A model generated the notes under the pieces. That model made no database searches and was not told the origin of the DNA. It was given only the letters and a program-made list of their open reading frames with translations. 64,000 nt of DNA. Source: Ignavibacteriales bacterium (GTDB lineage: Bacteria; Bacteroidota; Ignavibacteria; Ignavibacteriales; Ignavibacteriaceae). The DNA is taken from contig JADJEI010000013.1 in the NCBI GenBank assembly GCA_016709155.1, forward strand, positions 930,001-994,000, read 5' to 3'. The number at the start of each line of letters is the position of its first letter. Positions within the stretch are counted from its first letter, which is position 1. Shown piece after piece: positions 55,606 through 64,000 of the stretch. A program made the position numbers and the translations under genes.

Positions 55606-56124
55606 ATGAAAAATATTACACTTTTCTTTTTGTTGATGTTAGGCATTGGCTTCGTATCAACTTATGCTCAGCAGAGCGATGTTCAAATCGGCGGAAGTCT
55701 TGGACAATACAGACAAAATCAAGGCGCCTTGTTCGATTATTCGGACCCCGAAGCTGTTAATATAAAAGTTGCAGTTTGGGGTTTTGTAAAATACCCAGGC
55801 AAATACATTATTCCATCTTACAGCAGTTTGACAGATTTACTTTCTTATGCAGGCGGTCCGAGTGATGATTCACATCTGGATGAATTGAAATTAATCAGAA
55901 CTTTGCCTGATTCGACACAAACTGTGATTGAGTTAAAATACGATGATATATTATGGACCGAGGAAACTAAAAGCATTTCCAAAACTCCTGAAATTTTTGC
56001 AGGAGATATTTTGGTAATTCCGGGCGAACCAAGACTCTATTTTAAGGATTACCTCTCGATTTCACTTTCAATCTTTTCAGCTATTGTTTCTCTTGCGATC
56101 TTAATTATTAATATTTCAAATTAG
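55606..56124 (+). CDS. SLBB-domain polysaccharide export protein, short
   Basis: A signal peptide (about 21 residues, ending YAQQ) is followed by one SLBB domain: NIKVAVWGFVKYPGKYIIPS, SSLTDLLSYAGGPSDDSHLD and the typical ILVIPGEPRLYFK. One C-terminal helix follows. The 172-residue protein is smaller than Wza and probably works with the larger SLBB protein at 58.4 kb in a polysaccharide export channel. It opens the export cluster. Confidence 0.8.
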   Translation: MKNITLFFLLMLGIGFVSTYAQQSDVQIGGSLGQYRQNQGALFDYSDPEAVNIKVAVWGFVKYPGKYIIPSYSSLTDLLSYAGGPSDDSHLDELKLIRTLPDSTQTVIELKYDDILWTEETKSISKTPEIFAGDILVIPGEPRLYFKDYLSISLSIFSAIVSLAILIINISN

Positions 56125-56137
56125 CCGGGGCTGCCAA

Positions 56138-58378
56138 TTGAATAACATGACCAATTTTATTAAAGAAGAAGAATCAAACTCTTTAAAAGATTATCTGAAT
56201 CTGATAAGAAATAATATTGTACCAATTTCATTGATCGTACTAACCAGTTTAGTTGTTTCTATTATTTATGCAATAGGCGCCAAAGATATTTACACTTCAG
56301 TTGCTTCATTAAAGATATCCAAACCCCAGGGCAGTATTCTCGAATCTCCCATCTTGCCGGAATTTAGTGATTATGGCAGCGATAGATTTATTGCAAATGA
56401 AATTGAGATTCTAAAATCCTACACTACACGACAAAAAGTAGCTGAAGCGCTGATGGACAGTTTTACTGTGTTTAATTCTGCCGAAAAATTTTATCTATTA
56501 CTACATCATGAATTTGATTCAAAAGAGGATCAGCACCTTTTGCAATCAACTGACGATATTATATCTTTGCTTGCAAATGTTGTGACGATCGAACAAAAAA
56601 GGGGGTTGGATATAGTTGACATTACAGTTGAATCACCTTCTGCATTTGAAGCTGCCCTTATTGCTAATAGTTATTCTTCAATTTATAAAAGTTTGAATCT
56701 TGAAATCAATCGAAATCAATTAACTCTGGTTAAAGAATTTTTGCAGCAGCAAAAAAATGAAAAGCAATTGGAATTAAATCAAGCCGAAGAATTGCTGCAG
56801 TCATTTCAGGAGAAGGGCGGTATAATTGCGCTGGATGAACAAGCCTCTGTTCTGATAAATCAAATTTCACAATTTGAAGCACAAAAAAATGCTGCCGAAA
56901 TTGACATCCAATCAACTGAAAAAGTTTTGAAAAATTTAAAAGAAGCGCTTGTAAAACAAGATCCTAAAATGGCTGAATATCTTGAGAGCCTCTCGACTGA
57001 AAGTCTATTCAAAGCAATGCAGGATCAATTGGCAAAGTATCAGCTCAATCGTGATATGGCTTTAACCGATAAAAATATTAATTCCGAGAACTCTCCGGTA
57101 ATAAAAGAATATGACAGAAAAATTAAGGAGCTTCAGGAAAAGATTAATGAAAAATTGAAAGTAATTAAAGCTGGAATATTTGCCAGCAGTCCCGATGAAG
57201 TAAAGCAAATCTCTCAAAAAATTCTCGAAGCAGAAGTTAAAACTCAGTCATTAAAAGCTTCGATGAATGTTCTGGATACAATACTTAAAAACTATGACAC
57301 AAAATTCAACCAGTTACCTAAAACTTCTATAGAGTTCGCAAGACTTCAAAGAAACAGAGAGTCACTGGAAAAACTTTATGTCCTTGTCGAAGAAAGATAT
57401 CAGGAGGCTTTAATAAACGAACAATCTCAACCGGGCAATGTGCTTATGATTGATTCGGCAAGAAAAAACGAACACCCTTCGAAACCAAACAGACTTCTAA
57501 TTGTTTTAGTTGGTTTAGTACTTGGTGTTGGAATTGCATTCGCATATATTTTTGTCAGAAATTATTTTGACAATACAGTTAAGACCCCGGATGATATGCA
57601 GAATAGAAACATCAATGTTCTTTCCTGGATACCACAGATTGAAGGAGTTGGATTAAATGGAGCGAAAGAGCTGGAATTTATTGTAGCTAAAAAACCGGAC
57701 TCAATTCCGAGTGAAGCATTTAGAGCGATGCGTACCAGAATTCAATTCTCAAAAATTGAAAAAGATTCTTTAAAAACTATTCTAATTACATCCTCTGCTC
57801 CCCGTGAAGGTAAGACAACGATTGCTGTAAATCTTGCAGGAAGCTATGCACAGTCAAACAAGAAAACATTATTATTAGATTGTGATTTGCGTAAGCCGAG
57901 AGTCCATTCAATATTTGCGGCTCAGAGATATCCGGGCTTAATTGATTATCTTTTTGAACAGGTGAAGTTAGAAGAAATAATTCGACCAACTGGAATGAGT
58001 AATCTTAGTTTTATTTCAGCCGGCACCATACCTCCGAATCCTGCCGAAATGCTTGATTCACAACAGATGAAAGACTTCTTGAAATTGATGAAAAATCAAT
58101 TTGATATTATTATTGTTGATAGTCCTCCAATTATTGCTGTAACTGATTCGGAAATTCTTTCGACTATTACTGACGGCTCAATCTTAGTTGTATCTGCAGA
58201 TGCTACTGAAATAGATTTATTGGAAAAATCTGTTCAGCTTATTAAGAATAGCGGGTCTTCGTTCTTAGGAACTGTACTTAATAATTTTAGTTATAAAAGT
58301 GGATACGGATCTTACTACAAATATTATTATTATTACTCCCGAACACATGGAGAAATTAAACCTCCTGCAAAAGTGTAA
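56138..58378 (+). CDS. Wzc-like tyrosine autokinase and chain-length regulator
   Basis: A 746-residue fusion of a Wzz-type domain and a BY-kinase. Residues 20-45 and 450-475 are membrane helices enclosing a long coiled coil. The kinase has Walker A SSAPREGKTTIAVNLAG, Walker A' LLLDCDLRKPRVHS and Walker B IIIVDSPPIIAVTDS. A Tyr cluster at the end (GYGSYYKYYYYYSRTHG) is the autophosphorylation site. It controls export of high-molecular-weight polysaccharide. The TTG at 56138 or ATG at 56147 is the start. Confidence 0.93.
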   Translation: MNNMTNFIKEEESNSLKDYLNLIRNNIVPISLIVLTSLVVSIIYAIGAKDIYTSVASLKISKPQGSILESPILPEFSDYGSDRFIANEIEILKSYTTRQKVAEALMDSFTVFNSAEKFYLLLHHEFDSKEDQHLLQSTDDIISLLANVVTIEQKRGLDIVDITVESPSAFEAALIANSYSSIYKSLNLEINRNQLTLVKEFLQQQKNEKQLELNQAEELLQSFQEKGGIIALDEQASVLINQISQFEAQKNAAEIDIQSTEKVLKNLKEALVKQDPKMAEYLESLSTESLFKAMQDQLAKYQLNRDMALTDKNINSENSPVIKEYDRKIKELQEKINEKLKVIKAGIFASSPDEVKQISQKILEAEVKTQSLKASMNVLDTILKNYDTKFNQLPKTSIEFARLQRNRESLEKLYVLVEERYQEALINEQSQPGNVLMIDSARKNEHPSKPNRLLIVLVGLVLGVGIAFAYIFVRNYFDNTVKTPDDMQNRNINVLSWIPQIEGVGLNGAKELEFIVAKKPDSIPSEAFRAMRTRIQFSKIEKDSLKTILITSSAPREGKTTIAVNLAGSYAQSNKKTLLLDCDLRKPRVHSIFAAQRYPGLIDYLFEQVKLEEIIRPTGMSNLSFISAGTIPPNPAEMLDSQQMKDFLKLMKNQFDIIIVDSPPIIAVTDSEILSTITDGSILVVSADATEIDLLEKSVQLIKNSGSSFLGTVLNNFSYKSGYGSYYKYYYYYSRTHGEIKPPAKV

Positions 58379-58401
58379 AAGACAATTAAATATTCATCCA
58401 A

Positions 58402-60009
58402 TTGAAAAACTATTTCATAAAATTATTTTTATTATATCTTTTTATAAGTCTCGGAAAAGTTTATTGCCAAAAAATTCCAGATTATAATGAGAGAAATATA
58501 TTCTCCAGAATAGATTCCACTTATGCTTCCTCATTTATTAATAGTAATTATAATTCAGAAGCTACAGAAGGAATAACCGACCCTGATGGATATATGGTTG
58601 GTGCAGGGGATGTGCTTCTGATTTCAATCTCAGGAGTTGCAGAATTGAATTTGTCGCAAGCAATTGATAAAGAAGGGAATTTTTACGTCCCCAATGTGGG
58701 AGGGGTTAGCCTTCAAAATCTAAGTTTGTCTGAAGCAAAATTAAAAATAATTGCAGCTATCGAAAAGTATTACAAAAACGTTGATATTTTTATCTCGCTC
58801 GCTGGTTTCAGAAAAATAAAAGTGACTTTGATCGGTGATGTTGTAAAACCATTGACTCAAGTCGTTCCATCAAATTCAAGACTAAGTGATATTATATTAA
58901 ATTCTCAGGGTTTAAATCCAACAGCAGATTTGCGAAATATTATTATTCGCTCAAACGATTTGGTTGAAAAAAAATGTGACTTCCTATCATTCTTAAGATT
59001 TGGTGATAAAACTTATAATCCATATTTACGCTAGGGTGATGCCGTAATAATTAATAAAATAGACCGCGTTATTCAGATAAGCGGAGAAGTTGCCTATCCA
59101 GCTATTTACGAATTTGTTGAAGGGCAAACGACTGACCAGTTGATAAATCTTGCAGGTGGATTTTTAAGTGAAGCAAAAAAAGATACGATTGAATTAATAC
59201 GGTTTACTGAGGATGGGAAAAGCCAGAGTAGTAGTTACTACTCGTATGATGAAATTATGAGTGGTAATATCCCACTAAAAAACAAAGATCATTTAATTGT
59301 TAGAAAAATTCCCGAATATTTGATTGATAAATATGTTCATATTATGGGTTACGTAAAGTATCCGGGTTGGTATAAAATTATAGAAGATCAAACAACTCTG
59401 ACAGAAATCATTCAGGAGGCAGGTGGCTTTTTAAAAGACGCCTCCTTAACCGAAGCTAAACTCATTCGAGTCGAAGATAAGTCCCTCCCCGATCCTGAAT
59501 TTGAACGATTAAAATTAATGTTAGTTGCAGATATGACTGAAGACGAATACGATTATTTTAAGTCCAGATCAAGACAGCGGGGGGGTGACGTTGTCTTAGA
59601 TTTTGAAAAGTTGTTTGTAAAGAAAGACTTGAGGGAAAATATTTTTCTTAAAAGAAATGATGAGATAACAATTCCCATTTCCAAAAATTATGTGATACTC
59701 CTTGGACAGGTTGTAAATCCGGGCAATGTTGTTTATAGTCCAAATTTTTCTGTCCAGGATTATATCAATGCTGCTGGAGGATTTGCCTGGCGCGCGCTTG
59801 AAAATCGGGTTAGAGTAGTTAAAGTTAAAACCGGCGAATGGATAGATGCCGATGATATTGATCAATTAGACCCCGGCGATACAATCTGGATTCCGGAAGA
59901 TCCACCCGGTCCAAAATTCTGGGATGTATTTACAACTTCGTTACAAGTGTTGGGACAAATAGCCGCTGTTATAGCCGCTACTGTCGCAGTTATTATAGCT
60001 ACGAGATAA
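58402..60009 (+). CDS. Wza-like SLBB polysaccharide export protein interrupted by an in-frame TAG
   Basis: A signal peptide, a Poly_export domain (GYMVGAGDVLLISISGVAEL) and at least four SLBB repeats (KVTLIGDVVKPLTQVVPSNS, VIQISGEVAYPAIYEFV, HIMGYVKYPGWYKII, VILLGQVVNPGNVVY) run over about 535 residues. The end is a transmembrane helix. A TAG at 59032-59034 splits the frame without any frameshift between NPYLR and GDAVIIN; family members have NPYLxxGD here, so a GAG, AAG or CAG became TAG. It may be a sequencing error, a real nonsense mutation or, less likely, readthrough. Confidence 0.87.
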
Positions 60010-60012
60010 ATT

Positions 60013-61158
60013 ATGACTTTACACGACCTTTTCCATTTAATGCTGGTTAATCGGGTTAAGCTTCTAACCGGCACAGCAATTTCTGCGGTAATAATTTTTT
60101 TATTTTTATTTTTGATTTCACCTGTTACATTTAATGCACCGGTAAGTATACTTCCTCCGCAAAACACTTCATCAATGAGTGGATTGGGTGGTCTATTATC
60201 CGGGGGTGATTTCACATCATTATTGACGGGAGATATGAGCTCTGCCAATTCTGAAATTTATATCCAGATATTAAAAAGCAGGACTGCCGGTGAATATGTT
60301 GTAAATAAATTTAAACTTAAAAATTATTATGATGTCGAAAGCACACAAAAAGCAGTTGAAAACTTACAGCAAAATCTAAACATCGACCTAAGCAAGGAGG
60401 GGATAATTACAGTAAGTGTAGATTTAAAATCGAAGTATCTACCAATGTTTACCGATGATCAGGATACATTGAAAAAATTTTCAGCTAAGATTTCAAATTC
60501 TTTTGTTGCGGCTCTTGATTCTATCAACAAAGAAAAATTAAGCTCTAAAGCTAAGAGTGCCCGCGAATATATCGAGATGCAAATTCAACTAACAAAAATT
60601 GATATGGATTCTGCAGAAAAAAAATTAGTTGAATTTCAAAAAAAGAATAAAGCAATTTCACTGCCAGAACAGGTCGAAGCAGTTATAAATGCTGCCGCTC
60701 AAATTAAAACGCAAATGATACAGACCGAAGTTGAAATTGGTTATCTTCAAAATAATTTAAAGAGCGACAATAAAACCCTTTTAGCTTTGAATCAAAAATT
60801 AAATGAGTTAACAAATCAATACAACAAAATGGAAATGGGAAATCAAGACTATCTGCTTGCCTTTTCTCAACTTCCTGAACTTGGCAAAGAGCTTGCCGAT
60901 TTAATGCGCGAAGTCAAAATTCAGAATGAAGTTTATTTATTATTGCAGCAACAATATTATAAAGAAAAAATTCAGGAGAACAAAGATATTCCTACCATCG
61001 AAGTGCTTGACAAAGCTATCCCTCCCCTTAAAGCTGTTGCACCGCGTACCATTTTTTCAACTGCTGTTGGGGCAATATTTGTATTTCTCTTCTTGACATT
61101 GATTCTTATCTTAAAAGAAAAAAGAATTTTTAATTACACCACAAATAACCGGAATTAA
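60013..61158 (+). CDS. Wzz/GumC-like chain-length determinant
   Basis: A 381-residue inner-membrane protein: helix at residues about 20-38, a periplasmic coiled-coil (VEFQKKNKAISLPEQVEAVI, LKSDNKTLLALNQKLNELTN) and a second helix at the C-terminus (TIFSTAVGAIFVFLFLTLIL). The PxxP-like APRT just before the last helix matches the family. It sits between the Wza- and decarboxylase genes; together with Wzc it sets polymer length. Confidence 0.85.
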   Translation: MTLHDLFHLMLVNRVKLLTGTAISAVIIFLFLFLISPVTFNAPVSILPPQNTSSMSGLGGLLSGGDFTSLLTGDMSSANSEIYIQILKSRTAGEYVVNKFKLKNYYDVESTQKAVENLQQNLNIDLSKEGIITVSVDLKSKYLPMFTDDQDTLKKFSAKISNSFVAALDSINKEKLSSKAKSAREYIEMQIQLTKIDMDSAEKKLVEFQKKNKAISLPEQVEAVINAAAQIKTQMIQTEVEIGYLQNNLKSDNKTLLALNQKLNELTNQYNKMEMGNQDYLLAFSQLPELGKELADLMREVKIQNEVYLLLQQQYYKEKIQENKDIPTIEVLDKAIPPLKAVAPRTIFSTAVGAIFVFLFLTLILILKEKRIFNYTTNNRN

Positions 61159-61160
61159 AT

Positions 61161-62102
61161 TTGGAAAAACAGACTGCATTAGTAACTGGTGGAGCAGGGT
61201 TTCTTGGCTCCCACCTTTGCGATAAATTATTAGGTGAAGGATTTAAAGTTATCTGCATGGATAACCTGATAACAGGGAGTACAAAAAATATTTCCCATCT
61301 CGCAGGGAATGACGATTTTATTTTTGTCAAACAAGACGTGACTAACTATATTTTCCTTCCGGGAAAGATTGATTATGTCTTTCACTTTGCTTCCCCGGCA
61401 AGTCCAATTGATTATCTGAAATTGCCAATTCAAACATTAAAAGTCGGTTCACTTGGCACTCACAAAGTGCTCGGGCTAACTTTGGAAAAGAAAGCAAGAT
61501 TTTTATTAGCCTCTACCTCTGAAGTTTACGGCGATCCTGCAATTCATCCGCAAAGCGAGGACTACTGGGGAAACGTAAATCCAATTGGACCAAGGGGGGT
61601 TTATGACGAGGCGAAACGTTTCGCCGAAGCGATCACCATGGCTTATCATCGCTATCACGGCGTTGATACAAGGATCATAAGAATATTTAACACATACGGA
61701 CCACGTATGAGATTGGATGACGGTCGAGCTTTACCGGCATTTATTGGGCAGGCTTTTCGTAATGAAGATATCACAGTATTTGGAGATGGTTCGCAAACAA
61801 GAAGTTTCTGTTATGTATCCGATTTGATTGACGGAATTTTCAAACTGATGATGTCAAGTGAAATTTATCCTGTTAACATTGGTAACACTGATGAAATCAC
61901 AATCGAGGAATTTGCAGAGGAAGTTATAAAGCTTACAGGAACAAAAAGCAAAATTGTTTACAAGGAATTACCGGTTGATGACCCCAAAGTGCGTCAGCCG
62001 AATATAGAAAGAGCAAAAAAAATTCTTGGCTGGGAGCCAAAGATTAGCAGAACAGAAGGGTTGAAAATTACGATAGAGTATTTTTCAAAGAATTTTTCCT
62101 GA
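61161..62102 (+). CDS. UDP-glucuronate decarboxylase (UDP-xylose synthase-like SDR)
   Basis: A short-chain dehydrogenase-like enzyme of 313 residues. The NAD site is TALVTGGAGFLGSHLCDKLL. The catalytic triad is Ser/Thr in LLASTSEVYGDPAIHPQ plus Tyr and Lys in GVYDEAKRFAEAITMAY, and FNTYGPRMRLDDGRALPAFI is specific to the UXS group. It makes UDP-xylose from UDP-glucuronate for polysaccharide synthesis. It starts at a TTG three bases after the previous stop. Confidence 0.93.
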   Translation: MEKQTALVTGGAGFLGSHLCDKLLGEGFKVICMDNLITGSTKNISHLAGNDDFIFVKQDVTNYIFLPGKIDYVFHFASPASPIDYLKLPIQTLKVGSLGTHKVLGLTLEKKARFLLASTSEVYGDPAIHPQSEDYWGNVNPIGPRGVYDEAKRFAEAITMAYHRYHGVDTRIIRIFNTYGPRMRLDDGRALPAFIGQAFRNEDITVFGDGSQTRSFCYVSDLIDGIFKLMMSSEIYPVNIGNTDEITIEEFAEEVIKLTGTKSKIVYKELPVDDPKVRQPNIERAKKILGWEPKISRTEGLKITIEYFSKNFS

Positions 62103-62251
62103 CGTTATTTGGTGATGAAAAAGCAATTTTCTTCATTAGTTGTAGCGGCAGAATTCAGCGAGCGTCATTATTGTCTTATAAAGGTTCATTCAAAATTTTT
62201 CCCCGTTTTAAATGTTTAGCATTAGATGTATCAATAAATAGACTGGAATTT

Positions 62252-63789
62252 GTGAGTAAAAAATTAACTTCGACAATCGCCGGCGCATTTATATTTATTA
62301 CTCTCCTTAATGTATTAGGTCGGGGACTGGGTTTTTCAGAGAAATGTTATTTGCAAAATACTTCGGAATGGGACACAATTTTGACATTTATTTAGTTGGG
62401 GCAGTTTTGCCGATGACTATTAACACGAGTATGTTGTATTTTGCACAAAACTATTTTATCCCCTACTACACTTCCTTAAAAGTCTCAAAATACCATTCAC
62501 TTGCCGAGTTTATTTATCATACATTTTATTTATTTACAATAGGTTCATTTTCAATATCAATAGTGCTATTTCTCTTCTCTAAATCTATCATTAGTTATTT
62601 TATCAACCCTATCGATACTTTTGCATACGAAAGTGCATTAAATATTTTTCAGATATTTCTTATAACAATTCCTCTAAATGCAATTATTTCGGTTTTAATC
62701 TCATATCAGCAGGCTGAGTTTAAATTCAAATATCCAGCTATATCTAGACTAATCTTAAATTTAGTCTTGATTCCTATGCTTTATTTTTTTAATGAAGCTT
62801 TAGGTATTTATATAATTCCGTTAGCTTTTGTTATAGGGACAGTATTACAGTTTGTCTATCTAATAATTAAGGTCAAGTTAAATTTAAAACCATACATGTT
62901 CTTTGTTATCTCGAAAAGGAGTAATCCTGGTCTCGGCTATACGATTATTTATATTCTTTTAATTGAATCAATCAGTCAATTATATTTGCTTGCGGACAGA
63001 TACTTTTTTGACTTTGTAGGTGAGGGTGGTTTGTCTGCATTAAACTATGCCGGAATATTGTATTTGCTACCAATCTCTATTATTTCTATCGCTTTGACAA
63101 CTGTGATCTTCCCAAAACTTACAACCAATATTCAGAGAAAAGAATTTGAAGCGTTGAATAAAAATGTGAGCGATGCAATAAGTGCTAACCTTTTTATTTT
63201 TGTGCCTATTAGTTTCTTCTTCTTTTTTTATGGCAATGATCTAATTAAAATATTGTTTGAGCGAGGAAAATTTAGCGCAGAAAACTCAATGATAACTTTT
63301 GGTGTATTAAAATATTATACAATTAGCTTAGTTTTCAATGCCGCCTATTCTGTCTATAATAAATTGCTCTACGGAGCGCACTTGATGAATGGATTAGTCA
63401 TTATTACAATAAGTGGGGTCATACTAAAGATTATTATGAATTTCACATTTGTTGGCAGATATCAACAGAATGGGCTAGCGCTTTCTACTTCTATTAGCTA
63501 CATTTATTTTTTTCTATCAAGCATTATTCTTATTAAATACAGAATACCGGAAATAAAGCATTTATTGTTCTTTAAAAATTTATTTTTCTATTTAATAACC
63601 GGGCTCATATGTTATTCCATAGTTGAGATATTATTTGATAGTTTTTATACTCTTAGTTATTACAAAGATATTTTTAAAATCATTTTATTTTATACATTAT
63701 TTTTATTTAGTCTTACATTATCTGATCATTATTCGGTCAAGCTTATATCGAGCTTAATCAGAACGATAAAAACTGCAAAAACAATTTAA
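62252..63789 (+). CDS. MurJ/MVF-type flippase, one frameshift
   Basis: From the GTG at 62252 the protein reads KKLTSTIAGAFIFITLLNVL, GRGLGF, then in the next frame REMLFAKYFGMGHNFDIYLV, the typical MurJ opening. About 14 membrane helices follow; ADRYFFDFVGEGGLSALNYA near the middle is the conserved family motif. One base is missing at or near the T5 run at 62332-62336. A second flippase of Wzx type lies at 21 kb. This one is in the export cluster, so transport of a polysaccharide unit is more likely than lipid II, but that is an inference. Confidence 0.82.
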
Positions 63790-63801
63790 TTAAAGAATTT
63801 A

Positions 63802-64000
63802 ATGATTGAAAAATTTAAAAACTTAATTCTTGCTTCACATTTCAATTCTTTGAATCAAGAATTTAGTATTTTAATTCCCACAATCTTCATGACGCTCATT
63901 ATGGGCGATTTCTCTATTTATGTCTCAATTGTTATAATTTGTCTCTTTCCGGTTTTTGTTTTCGGTGAGAAGTACATCATCTTCTGTATCATTGTAACTT
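63802..64000 (+). CDS. Start of a membrane protein cut by the window edge (possible Wzy polymerase/ligase)
   Basis: An ATG opens a frame of 66 codons that runs off the right edge. After a short polar start (IEKFKNLILASHFNSLNQEF) there is a hydrophobic stretch (SILIPTIFMTLIMGDFSIYV, then SIVIICLFPVFVFGE). The position directly after a flippase and the polytopic look suggest an O-antigen polymerase or ligase; this is a guess from context. Confidence 0.5.
   Translation, partial: MIEKFKNLILASHFNSLNQEFSILIPTIFMTLIMGDFSIYVSIVIICLFPVFVFGEKYIIFCIIVT

Noticed and set aside
58402..60009. Two separate SLBB genes
   Set aside because: Both halves are in the same frame and the second has no start or signal peptide of its own; a single gene with a TAG fits better.
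1..64000. tRNA, rRNA, known riboswitches or a prophage
   Set aside because: I found no cloverleaf with conserved T-loop, no rRNA text, no familiar aptamer core and no phage structural genes on reading; a tRNAscan/Rfam run would be decisive.

Overview
The window is AT-rich bacterial DNA. It most resembles a member of the Ignavibacteria/Bacteroidota-Chlorobi lineage. The evidence is three large extracellular proteins with the YPNPFNPxT...ASGxYxYxxK type IX sorting domain, an unlinked small-type PurL with separate PurS and PurQ, an Rrf2-controlled cytochrome cluster, and short REP-like palindromes. The taxon is an inference from protein style; no rRNA is present, and I saw no tRNA.

Layout. 0.1-6.1 kb (+): housekeeping genes (threonine aldolase, hotdog thioesterase, PolB-like exonuclease, MORN lipoprotein, purL, YihY membrane protein). 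6.3-9.75 kb (+): a respiratory/nitrogen-oxide module: NosL-like lipoprotein, Rrf2 regulator with a perfect palindrome at its start codon, NapH-like membrane polyferredoxin, and an octaheme HAO-type cytochrome c. 9.9-17 kb (mostly -): an accessory island. It holds a GC-rich degenerate 21-bp repeat array, an attC-like folded element, an S-4TM putative pore-forming protein, a SIR2-STAND protein with eight near-identical 34-residue repeats, and a NYN/LOTUS nuclease. 17-25.6 kb: acetyltransferase, outer-membrane barrel, and a cell-surface polysaccharide cluster (FemAB-like, four glycosyltransferases, flippase). 25.6-37.3 kb (+): glycerate kinase, thyA-folA-mutL, methylmalonyl-CoA mutase large subunit, UbiA family, CNNM/CorC protein, DCC thiol oxidoreductase, tgt-yajC, NfeD. 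37.3-49 kb (-): small hypothetical genes, T9SS esterase, lipoprotein, ndk, sucD, a second 21-bp repeat array, and two beta-helix T9SS proteins. 49.2-52.5 kb (-): tatA, purQ, purS, pssA, psd and a divergent purC. 52.6-64 kb (+): ybaB-recR, two lipoproteins, ftsX, then a Wza/Wzc/Wzz-type export cluster with a UDP-glucuronate decarboxylase, a MurJ-type flippase and the start of a membrane protein.

How it works together. The two polysaccharide blocks supply glycosyltransferases, flippases, SLBB export proteins, tyrosine kinase and chain-length regulator for one or more exopolysaccharides. The Rrf2-NapH-HAO block looks like a regulated quinol-to-periplasm route to an octaheme nitrogen-oxide enzyme. 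The SIR2-STAND and S-4TM genes overlap and look like a two-gene abortive-infection defence system that is now broken by frameshifts.

Caution. At least twelve genes or gene parts carry single-base frameshifts, nearly all in short homopolymers, and one SLBB gene has an in-frame TAG. Many are probably base-calling errors of a long-read assembly. The defence locus holds six of them in about 4.6 kb and may be genuinely decaying.
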